64,000 nucleotides of DNA from Saccharothrix espanaensis DSM 44229 (lineage in GTDB: Bacteria; Actinomycetota; Actinomycetes; Mycobacteriales; Pseudonocardiaceae): the NCBI RefSeq assembly GCF_000328705.1, contig NC_019673.1, forward strand, positions 4,278,001-4,342,000, given 5' to 3'. Within the stretch, counting starts at the first letter, position 1; each line of letters begins with the position of its first letter. The translations under genes were made by a program, and so were the position numbers. The notes under the pieces were generated by a model. That model was given only the letters and a program-made list of their open reading frames with translations. It made no database searches and was not told the origin of the DNA. Shown in pieces: positions 8,258 to 16,600 of this stretch.

Positions 8258-10219
8258 TCACTTCTCCTCGGCCTGGTCACCGAGCTGGAGGTCGTGCCAG
8301 CCCGCGGACAGTGTCTGCTCCTGCTCGTGCACGGTCCCGTCGCGGTCGCGCCACTTGACGTGCACGGCGACCGGCCCGGTGGCGTCGCCGAGTCCGAAGT
8401 GGACCTCGTGGCTGCGCTTGCCGGAGTGGCCGCTTCCGCCGTCGACCCGGTTGACCTGCTTGTGCCCGTCCGGCGTGGTCACGGTGACCTGCGCGCCGAT
8501 CGCGGGCGAGCCGGGCTTGCCGCCGTTGCCCGGGTGGGTCAGCCGCAGGCCCAGGAAGCCGCGGTCGGACTCGCCGGTGTTGTGGTAGAAGACCGGGTCC
8601 GCCCACTGCCGGGAGACCGCCATGTCGAGCTTGCCGTCGCCGTCCACGTCACCGGTCGCGATGCCGCGGGTGGGCACCGGGACGTCCAGCCCCAGCGACG
8701 GCGCGAGGTCGGTGTAGCGCTGTTCGCCGGGGTTCTTGACGAACAGGTGGAACCGCTGGCTGCCGGACACGTCGTCACCGGCGGTCATGTGCGGCCACCA
8801 CAGCGGGTTCGACAGCAGGGAGTCGTTGGCGGTGGCCAGTTCCTGCAACTGGGGCCAGCGGTTGACCTCGCCCTTGACGAACCCGGTGGCCTGCGCGACC
8901 TCCAGCCCGCCGCTGTTGTCGAAGTCGGCGAGCTTCACGTCCCAGCCCCACCCCGACCAGGCCAGGTGCAGCGGCGCGCTCTCGTCCTCCCAGGGCGCGA
9001 CGCCGCGGTCCAGCTCCTCCTTGACCGCCTTGGTGTCGCCGGAGGTGCTCAGCCACGCGAAGTGGCTCTCCTCGATGCCGAACGAGGTGGTGATGTTGCT
9101 GACGAACATGTCGTAGACGCCGTCGCCGTTGAGGTCGCCGAAGTCCACCCCCATGCCCTTGAACGAGTCCTTGCCGACGTTCTTGGACTTCGGCTCGGTC
9201 GCCCCGCGCACGCCCTCGACCAGCGCGAACTCGAACCGGCCGGGCGTGGACAGGTTGTGCAGCATCCGGTCCGGGCCGAAGTCGTGCGCCAGGTACAGCT
9301 CCGGCAGCAGGTCGCCGTCGACGTCGTTGGAGCTCGACGCCAGCGCCCAGCCCTTCGACGCGTCCTGCGGGATGGCCTTGTCGTCGCGCTCGAAGCTCGC
9401 CGACGGGGTGGGCCCCGAGGTGCCGCCGGTCCACCGGAACAGGTAGTCCTCGCCGCCGTTGAACGCCATCGACATCGAGTGGTTCATCTCCACGCCACCG
9501 CTCTTGGACGGGTCCAGGACCGGGCCGTGCGGGAAGTAGTTGCCGATGTAGAGGTCGTCGTGGCCGTCGCCGTCGAAGTCCGCGACGGTGGCCGAGTTGG
9601 TGTTCCACTCCGGACCGGAGTACCGGCCGCCGCTCGCGCCGGGCACCAGCTCGGTCGGGGTGTAGGACTCGGCGGTCAGACCCTCGGCGCGGTCCTGGTC
9701 GCCGTTCGCGGCCAGGTGCAGGATCGGCGTGCGGCCCCACAGGTAGACCAGCAGGTCCATCCGGCCGTCCTCGTTGAAGTCGCCCGGCACGCAGCCCATC
9801 GGCGCCATCACGTCGTTGGTCGGCAGCGGGCCCGCACTGAGCGCGAAGGGCTCGTAGCGCGGCTGCTCGCCGGCCTCCGGCGCGGGGGTGACGATCACCT
9901 GGTCGATCCGGACGTCGACGAAGCAGAGGTCGTTGGACAGGCCGTCGCCGTCGAGGTCGTTGAGCGCGATGGCCGAGCCGACCGACGAGATCCACGCGTC
10001 GATGTGCCGGTAGTCCTGGTTGACCCTGCGCATGGACTGCTGGGTGTAGCCGCCGGGCAGTGCGATCGACTCGGCCGCGAACCCGAAGTGCGCGGCCAGG
10101 TCGCGCTTCTCGGCGGCCGAGGAGGTGGGCAGCCGGGCCACCGCGAAGGTGGCGGCGACCAGCACCAGCGCGATGATCCCGGGCAGCTGTTTGCGCAGCC
10201 AACCTGCCGTGGTGCTCAC
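8258..10219 (-). CDS. unbV: Enediyne protein UnbV (FG-GAP/VCBS beta-propeller, ASPIC/UnbV C-terminus)
   Basis: The 653-residue protein has a single N-terminal membrane anchor or signal (about residues 10-32), then several FG-GAP/VCBS repeats with calcium-type loops such as DLDGDGLSND, DFNEDGRMD, DFDGDGHDD, DLNGDGVYD and DVDGDGKLD. The C-terminal ASPIC/UnbV domain has IGAQVTVTTPDG, then HEVHFGLGDA. It is predicted to be outside the membrane. UnbV is part of the conserved warhead cassette and its biochemical role is not settled. The start is a GTG at 10219 overlapping the TGA of the unbL gene by four bases; longer reading to the left crosses unbL and is not coding. Confidence 0.92.
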   Translation of the reverse strand: MSTTAGWLRKQLPGIIALVLVAATFAVARLPTSSAAEKRDLAAHFGFAAESIALPGGYTQQSMRRVNQDYRHIDAWISSVGSAIALNDLDGDGLSNDLCFVDVRIDQVIVTPAPEAGEQPRYEPFALSAGPLPTNDVMAPMGCVPGDFNEDGRMDLLVYLWGRTPILHLAANGDQDRAEGLTAESYTPTELVPGASGGRYSGPEWNTNSATVADFDGDGHDDLYIGNYFPHGPVLDPSKSGGVEMNHSMSMAFNGGEDYLFRWTGGTSGPTPSASFERDDKAIPQDASKGWALASSSNDVDGDLLPELYLAHDFGPDRMLHNLSTPGRFEFALVEGVRGATEPKSKNVGKDSFKGMGVDFGDLNGDGVYDMFVSNITTSFGIEESHFAWLSTSGDTKAVKEELDRGVAPWEDESAPLHLAWSGWGWDVKLADFDNSGGLEVAQATGFVKGEVNRWPQLQELATANDSLLSNPLWWPHMTAGDDVSGSQRFHLFVKNPGEQRYTDLAPSLGLDVPVPTRGIATGDVDGDGKLDMAVSRQWADPVFYHNTGESDRGFLGLRLTHPGNGGKPGSPAIGAQVTVTTPDGHKQVNRVDGGSGHSGKRSHEVHFGLGDATGPVAVHVKWRDRDGTVHEQEQTLSAGWHDLQLGDQAEEK

Positions 10220-11196
10220 CTGCCGACTCCTTCCTGGTGGACGAACTGCCGGGCGATCCGCTGCCGCCAGGTCTCGAACGCGGGCACCGCGCCGTCCACG
10301 ACGGGCGGTTCGGGGCGCACGTCCTGGGTCACCCGGGCCGCCTTCTCCGGCGTGGTGCCGCAGAACACCTGCGTCGCCACGGCCGTGTGCGGCACCAGCA
10401 GGCCCGCCTTGACCCGTGCCTCGGCGGCGAACGCGCTCGCCTGGGCGACCATGGGGGAGTGCCGCCCGGCGCGGTGCCGGAACAGCACGAGCTCGTCCTC
10501 GGACTCCCCGCCCGCGTAGGTGGCGGCCAGGCCCGCGCCCGCGTACAGGTCCTCCTGGCGGTCCTCGGGGAACCTGTCGATCAGGTCCGCGACGTGCGGG
10601 GCGTCCGTGCCGCCGACGAACCACAGCGCGCGGCCGATGCCCTGGTCCAGCGCGCGGTTGGCGTACGAGCGCGGACCGGCGGCCGGCCACGGGAAGCGCG
10701 GGTCGACGTACTGCCGGTGCACGTACTGCTCGGTCTTGAAGTACGCCTGGTGGAAGCCGTAGCCGTCGAGCACCAGCCAGCGCAGCAGCGGGTCGGTCCG
10801 CGCCTCGGCGGGCCAGCGGAAGCGGGGCAGCCGGGCCATGCCCCAGCCGATCCCCACGTACACCATGTAGACGTGGTCGGCGGCGCGGCCCTTCAGGAAC
10901 TCCTCGACGTGCCGACCGCTGCCGAACGGCAGCCCGTCGAGCACCGCGAAGCCCATGCCGGCGCCTTCGTAGGCGAATCCCCGGAACTGCGCCGGGATCG
11001 TTTCGAGCCGGTCCTCGGCGTCCCGCGGGTGACGCGCCTCGACGGCGTGCGCGTACCCGGCCAGGAACGTCCGGCCGACGGTCTCCAGTAGTTCCCTGGA
11101 CGTCTCGTCCTTCACCCGGAACCCGCGTTTGGCCAGCGAGGTCTCGGCGATGTCGGGAGTCAATACTCGGCGCCGCAAGGCGCGCAGTGCACTCAC
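10216..11196 (-). CDS. unbL: Enediyne protein UnbL (DUF1702), copy 1
   Basis: The 326-residue DUF1702 protein has family motifs FAYEGAGMGFAVLD, HVYMVYVGIGWGMARLP, LDGYGFHQAYFKTEQYV, NRALDQGIGRALWFVGG and AGLAATYAGGESEDEL. DUF1702 proteins occur almost only in enediyne clusters and in a few related polyene loci. They are needed for warhead formation, but no reaction has been assigned. The ATG at 11196 has GGAGGGACCAAGG upstream. It is the first of four tightly coupled genes (unbL-unbV-unbU-P450). Confidence 0.92.
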   Translation of the reverse strand: MSALRALRRRVLTPDIAETSLAKRGFRVKDETSRELLETVGRTFLAGYAHAVEARHPRDAEDRLETIPAQFRGFAYEGAGMGFAVLDGLPFGSGRHVEEFLKGRAADHVYMVYVGIGWGMARLPRFRWPAEARTDPLLRWLVLDGYGFHQAYFKTEQYVHRQYVDPRFPWPAAGPRSYANRALDQGIGRALWFVGGTDAPHVADLIDRFPEDRQEDLYAGAGLAATYAGGESEDELVLFRHRAGRHSPMVAQASAFAAEARVKAGLLVPHTAVATQVFCGTTPEKAARVTQDVRPEPPVVDGAVPAFETWRQRIARQFVHQEGVGR

Positions 11197-11313
11197 CTTG
11201 GTCCCTCCAAATGTCCGGAAACCGGTGACCGGACAACTGATGGGAAAATCGTCGCAGCGGACCGGGCGGAGGGTCTACTCCTGGTGTGCGCTCCGGTTAC
11301 GCGCGAATGCGCA

Positions 11314-12303
11314 TCAGGAGAGCACGTTTCGCCGGGTGGCCGCGAAATGCGCACGAATCCCGCCGCGCCAGCGTTCGTAGGCCGGCACCGGGCCGTTGTC
11401 CGCCGGCTCGACGGCGGTCGCGTCGACCAGTTCCGCGGCGGCTTCCGGAGTGGTGCCGGTGAACACGTCGAGCGCGATCGTGCTGTGTTCCGGCACGAAT
11501 CCCGAATGAATACGGGCCTGCGCGGCGAAGACCGCGCCCACGGCGAGTTCGGCGCGGTGCGCACCGGCCGCGCCGGGCAGGGTGCCGAGCTCGTCGGGCG
11601 TACCGCCGCCGGCGAACGTGGCGGCCAGGCCGACACCGCTCCACAGGTCGGCGTGCCGGGCCGGGTCGAACCGCCGCACGGCCGCGGTGACCTCCTCGCA
11701 CCGCGCGCCGTGGATGAACCACAGCGCCCGCCCGATGCCCTGGTCGACCGCGCGGGGGAAGTAGTCGGCGTTGCCCTGCCACGGGTACGGCGCGGGCACG
11801 CGCTGCCGGTCCACCCACGTGCGGGTGTGGAAGTAGGCCAGGTCGAACCCGTAGCCGTCGACCGCCAGCCAGCTCACGGTCGGGTGGTACGGCGACCCGG
11901 ACAGGTCCGGCATCACCTTGCGCCACAGGCCGCGCGGCAGGCGCGCCATCGCGAACCCGATCCCGATGTAGGCCACGAACAGGTGGTCCGCGCCGTCGCC
12001 GCGCAGCAGGTCGCGCACCCGCGTGCCGCGCCCCATCACGTCACGGATGGTGAACGCCATGACCGCGCCCTCGTGGGCGAAACCACGCAGACCGGGCTCC
12101 ACGAACGCCAGCCGGCGCGCCACCTCCCACCCGTCGCGCGAGTCGATGCCCCACTCGAACCCGCAGACGACCGACTGCGGGATGGCTTCCAGTCGCGCGG
12201 CGTACTCCGAGGACGCGCCGGGGAAGCCGCGCGCGCGGAACGCCACCTCCTCCAACGACGGGGCGAGCGCCAGTCGGCGCAGCGAGCCCAGCGTGGTCGA
12301 CAT
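11314..12303 (-). CDS. Second UnbL-type (DUF1702) protein
   Basis: This 329-residue paralogue of the next gene has the same landmarks: FAHEGAVMAFTIRD, HLFVAYIGIGFAMARLP, VDGYGFDLAYFHTRTWV, RAVDQGIGRALWFIHG and GVGLAATFAGGGTPDEL. The copies differ widely outside these blocks, so the duplication is old. Enediyne clusters often carry two such genes, which suggests a heteromer. It is separated from copy 1 by 117 bases. The ATG at 12303 follows a GGGGGTGCTC stretch. Confidence 0.9.
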   Translation of the reverse strand: MSTTLGSLRRLALAPSLEEVAFRARGFPGASSEYAARLEAIPQSVVCGFEWGIDSRDGWEVARRLAFVEPGLRGFAHEGAVMAFTIRDVMGRGTRVRDLLRGDGADHLFVAYIGIGFAMARLPRGLWRKVMPDLSGSPYHPTVSWLAVDGYGFDLAYFHTRTWVDRQRVPAPYPWQGNADYFPRAVDQGIGRALWFIHGARCEEVTAAVRRFDPARHADLWSGVGLAATFAGGGTPDELGTLPGAAGAHRAELAVGAVFAAQARIHSGFVPEHSTIALDVFTGTTPEAAAELVDATAVEPADNGPVPAYERWRGGIRAHFAATRRNVLS

Positions 12304-12340
12304 GTGAAGAGCACCCCCAGGGGGTTCGGGCTCCGCGGGG

Positions 12341-13276
12341 TCAGCCCACCCACGGGGCGATCGGGTACCACGGGAGGACGCCCCGGCCGGCCAGCAGCCG
12401 GACGTCCCAGTACAGGAAGGTGAAGACGCCGGCGGCGATCAGCGTCGCGGCGGTGATCGCCGCCGTGCGGGACGGCTTCGCGGTCAGCCACCGCCGCAGC
12501 GGGCCGCCGGCGAGCGTGCCGAGCAGCAGGAACAGCACGGCCATCACGGCGATGTTGCCCACCGACTGCAGGACGAACGCCGCCGCGCCGTACAGCGGGT
12601 TCCCGCTCTCCGCCGCGTCCCGGAACAGCTGCCGGAACAGCGGGAACGGCCGGCCGACCAGGAAGCCGCCGATCAGCACGCCGAGGAAGACCGTCCGCGC
12701 GGCCGGGCGGCGGCGGAACGGGTCCGGCACCAGGCCGAGCGCGGCGAGCCCGAGGTAGAGCATGGCCAGCCCGATGACGCCGAACACGACCAGTGACTGG
12801 ACCGCGCGCCCGTTGAGGGTGCCGGCCTGTGCCTGGGCGGTGTCGAACTGCGGCATCCGGGTGCCGATCACGCCGACCAGCGCCCCGTAGACCGCGGCGA
12901 CCGGGACCATCCCGGCGGCCAGCAGTCCCAGCGGTGCGAGCGAGGCGCGCAGCCTGGCCCAGCGGCCGCCGGTCGTGCCGAGCATGGGCGCGACCGCGCC
13001 GAACGCCGCGATGTTGCACGCGGTGAACGTGCCCGCGAGCCCGCTGACGAACGCGAACACGACACCCGCGGCGACACCGGAGATCGGGGTCGCCTTGGCG
13101 TCGTGGCCGAGCAGCGTGTCGGCGACGTTGTCGCCGATGGTCGAGTCCACGAACGCGGCCGACCACGCGACCGTGAGCAGGAAACCGGTCAGCGCGGCGA
13201 GCGCGACGACCAGCCACCGGCGGCGCGGCAGTACCTCCGGCGGACTCTCCCGGACTGCGGTCCCGATACCCGCCAT
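12341..13276 (-). CDS. CcdA/DsbD-like polytopic membrane protein
   Basis: The 311-residue protein has six or more membrane helices. SGLAGTFTACNIAAFGAVAPMLG resembles the first cysteine-bearing helix of the CcdA/DsbD thiol-electron carriers. Only one cysteine is present in the chosen protein, so classical two-cysteine disulfide transfer across the membrane is unlikely. The ATG at 13276 is chosen because CGAGGAGGAGCAG precedes it; longer readings add a low-complexity stretch. It heads the leftward warhead operon, 37 bases before UnbL copy 2. A transport or electron-relay role for the membrane-bound warhead proteins is inference. Confidence 0.65.
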   Translation of the reverse strand: MAGIGTAVRESPPEVLPRRRWLVVALAALTGFLLTVAWSAAFVDSTIGDNVADTLLGHDAKATPISGVAAGVVFAFVSGLAGTFTACNIAAFGAVAPMLGTTGGRWARLRASLAPLGLLAAGMVPVAAVYGALVGVIGTRMPQFDTAQAQAGTLNGRAVQSLVVFGVIGLAMLYLGLAALGLVPDPFRRRPAARTVFLGVLIGGFLVGRPFPLFRQLFRDAAESGNPLYGAAAFVLQSVGNIAVMAVLFLLLGTLAGGPLRRWLTAKPSRTAAITAATLIAAGVFTFLYWDVRLLAGRGVLPWYPIAPWVG

Positions 13277-13624
13277 CTGCTCCTCCTCGGATTTCGGCGG
13301 ACGCCTGGGCGTGCTGCCTGCCGGTCGGATTTGACTGTGCTCCCAGCATCCGCCCGGGTCCGCCGGGAAATCTTCTCCGAGGATGCGCACCCACTGCTCC
13401 GGGTGGCGCACGGCGGTGGTCGGCGGAGCTGCCGGCCGGCCACCGGTCAAGGAAAATCACGCTGTTATGGAAAGCTCCAGGTCAGAGGGCATAATCGGAG
13501 TAGCAAACCGGTCCACCGCTCCGGCACGATAGTGGGGCACGCATTCTTCGATGTGCCGTGCCGAATATCGCCGGTATGGCGTTCCCGTCGAGGTCCGAAT
13601 TCGAGTCGCGGAGACGGTGAAAGC
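13277..13624. promoter_or_regulatory. Divergent promoter region between unb operon and pksE
   Basis: This 348-base region has no gene and divides the two core enediyne operons. A TATA-like CATAAT lies at 13490-13495, about 130 bases before pksE. No clear regulator palindrome was seen. Confidence 0.5.
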
Positions 13625-16600
13625 ATGGGCAGTGAACGGATCGCGATTGTCGGCATCGGGCTGCGCTACCCCGACGCCGGTTCTGCCGGAGAACTGTGGG
13701 AAAGCGTGCTGGCGGGCCGCCGGGCCTTCCGGCGGTTGCCGGACGAGCGGATGAACCACGCCGACTACTTCTCCCCCGACCCGGCCGCGCCGGACCGCTT
13801 CTACGCGGCGAAGGCGGCGGTGCTGCGGGACTTCGAGTTCGACCGGGTCCGCTACCGGGTCGCCGGCAGCACCTACCGGTCGACCGACCTGACGCACTGG
13901 CTGGCGCTGGACGTCGCGGCGCACGCCCTGGCCGACGCGGGCTTCCCGGAGGGCGAGGGCCTGCCCCGCCGCACCACCGGCGTCGTCCTGGGCAACAGCC
14001 TGACCGGCGAGTTCTCCCGGGCCAACGTGCTGCGGCTGCGCTGGCCGTACGTGCGCCGCACGGTGGCCGCCGCGCTGACCGCCAAGGGCTGGCCGGAGGA
14101 CGAGACCGCCGGGTTCCTGCACGACCTGGAGGTGCAGTACAAAGCGCCGTTCCCGGCCATCGACGAGGATTCGCTCGCGGGCGGGCTGTCGAACACGATC
14201 GCCGGCCGGATCTGCAACTACTTCGACCTCGGCGGCGGCGGGTACACCGTGGACGGCGCGTGCTCGTCGTCGCTGCTGTCCGTCGCGACCGCCGCGAAGT
14301 CCCTGGCCGACGGCGAACTGGACGTCGCGGTCGCCGGCGGCGTGGACCTGTCCATCGACCCGTTCGAGGTCATCGGCTTCGCCAAGACCGGCGCGCTGTC
14401 CACCGGCGAGATGAAGGTCTACGACCGCGACTCCAACGGCTTCTGGCCCGGCGAGGGCGCGGGCGCGCTGGTGCTGATGCGCGCCGGGGACGCCGCCGAG
14501 CGCGGTCTCGACGCCTACGCCACCATCGCCGGCTGGGGCGTGTCCTCGGACGGCAAGGGCGGCATCACCCGGCCCGAGGCGAGCGGCCACCGGCTGGCCA
14601 TCACCCGCGCCTACGCGCGGGCCGGCTACGGCGTGGAGTCCGTCTCGTACTTCGAGGGCCACGGCACCGGCACGGCGCTGGGCGACGCCACCGAGATCGA
14701 GGCGCTGTCCTCGGCCCGCCGCGAGGCCGACCCGGCCGCCCGGCCGGCGGCGCTGAGCAGCGTCAAGGGCAACTTCGGGCACACCAAGGCGGCGGCGGGG
14801 GTCGCCGGGCTGATCAAGGCGGCCCTCGCCGTGCACCACCAGGTCATCCCGCCGGGCACCGGCCACCACGACCCGCACCCGAGCCTGACCGCCGACGACG
14901 CGGTGCTGCACGTGCCGCGCGACGCGCAGCTGTGGCCCGCCGACCGGCCGGTGCGCGCCGGCGTCTCGGCGATGGGGTTCGGCGGCATCAACACCCACAT
15001 CACGCTGGAGCAGGCCGCCGGCACGGCCCGCCGCACGGAGCTCGGCGACCGGACCCGCGCGCTGGTGACCGGCCGCCAGGACGCCGAGCTGCTGCTGTTC
15101 GACGGCGCGGACGTCGCCGAGGTGCGCGCCCGGCTGGCCGAGGTCGCCGCGCTGGTGCCCAAGCTGGCCTTCGCCGAGCTGGCCGACCTGGCGGGCGTGC
15201 TGGCGGGCCGGCTGACCGGCGGCCGGGTGCGGGCGGCGGTCGTCGCCCGGAACCCGGAGGAGGCCGCGCGCCGGCTCACCCGGCTGCTCGACGGCGCCGG
15301 GCCGGTGACCGACCCGGCGGACGGGATCTTCCTGGCCGACCGCGCCGAGCCGCCGCGCATCGCGTTCCTGTTCCCGGGACAGGGTTCCGGGCGCGGCGCG
15401 GTCGGCGCGATCCGGCGCCGGTTCGCCGCCGCCGAGGCGGTCTTCGCCGGGTCGGGCCTGCCGACCGGCGGCGACCAGGTGGCCACCGAGGTCGCCCAGC
15501 CCCGGATCGTCGCGGGCGCGCTGGCCGGGCTGGAGGTGTTGCGGGAGCTGGGGATCGAGGCCGGCACCGCCGTGGGCCACAGCCTGGGCGAGCTGACCGC
15601 CGTGCACTGGGCCGGCGCGCTGGGCGCGGACCGGGTGCTGGAGCTGGCCGCCGAACGGGGCCGGGTGATGGCCTCGGCGAGCCGGGGCGGCGGCGCGATG
15701 GCGGGCCTGGCGACCGGGCCGGAGCGCGCGCTGGAGCTGGCCGGGGACGAGGACGTGGTGATCGCCGGCTACAACGGCCCGGCGCAGACCGTGCTGTCCG
15801 GACCGGCCGAGGCCGTCGACCGGGTGTGCGCCGCAGCGAAGGCCGCCGGCGTGCACGCCACCCGGATCACCGTCTCGCACGCGTTCCACTCGGCACTGGT
15901 CGAGCCCGCCGCCGCGGCGATGGGCGAGCGGCTGGCGGACTACGACTTCGACCGGCCGACCCGGCCGGTGCACTCCACCGTCACCGGGGACCTGCTCGAC
16001 CCCGGCACCGACCTGCGCCGGCTGCTGCGCGACCAGGTGCTGGAGCCGGTCCGGTTCCACGCCGCCGCGGCCAGGGCGGCGGCGGACGCCGACCTGCTGC
16101 TGGAGGTCGGGCCCGGCCGGGTGCTGACCGGGCTGGTGGCCGACATCGCGCCGGGCACGCCCGCCGTCGCGCTGGACACCGACCACGCCTCGCTGGCCCC
16201 GCTGCTGACCGCGGTCGGCGCCGCGTTCGCGCTCGGCGCGCCGGTCCGGGTATCGACCCTGTTCGCCGGCCGGGGGCTGCGCGACCTACCGCTGGACGGC
16301 GCGATGACCTTCCTGGCCAGCCCGTGCGAGACCGCGCCCGCGCTGGACGTGGCCCTGGTCGCCGACGCGCCGGCCGCCGCCGACGCCGTGACCACGTCGG
16401 AGGGCGAGTCCACCCTGGACCTGCTGCGCCGGCTGGCCGCCGAGCGGGCCGAGCTGCCGCTGGACGCGATCGGCCCGGACACCCACCCGCTGGACGACCT
16501 GCACCTGAGCTCGATCACGGTGGGCCAGCTGGTCAACGGGGTGACCAGCAGCCTGGGCCGGCCCGCGCTGACCGCCACGCCGAACTTCGCCACCGTGCGG

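Noticed and set aside
13103..13624. Extended N-terminus of PksE
   Set aside because: The extra 174 codons are low-complexity and run antisense through the CcdA-like gene; KS homology begins right after ATG 13625.
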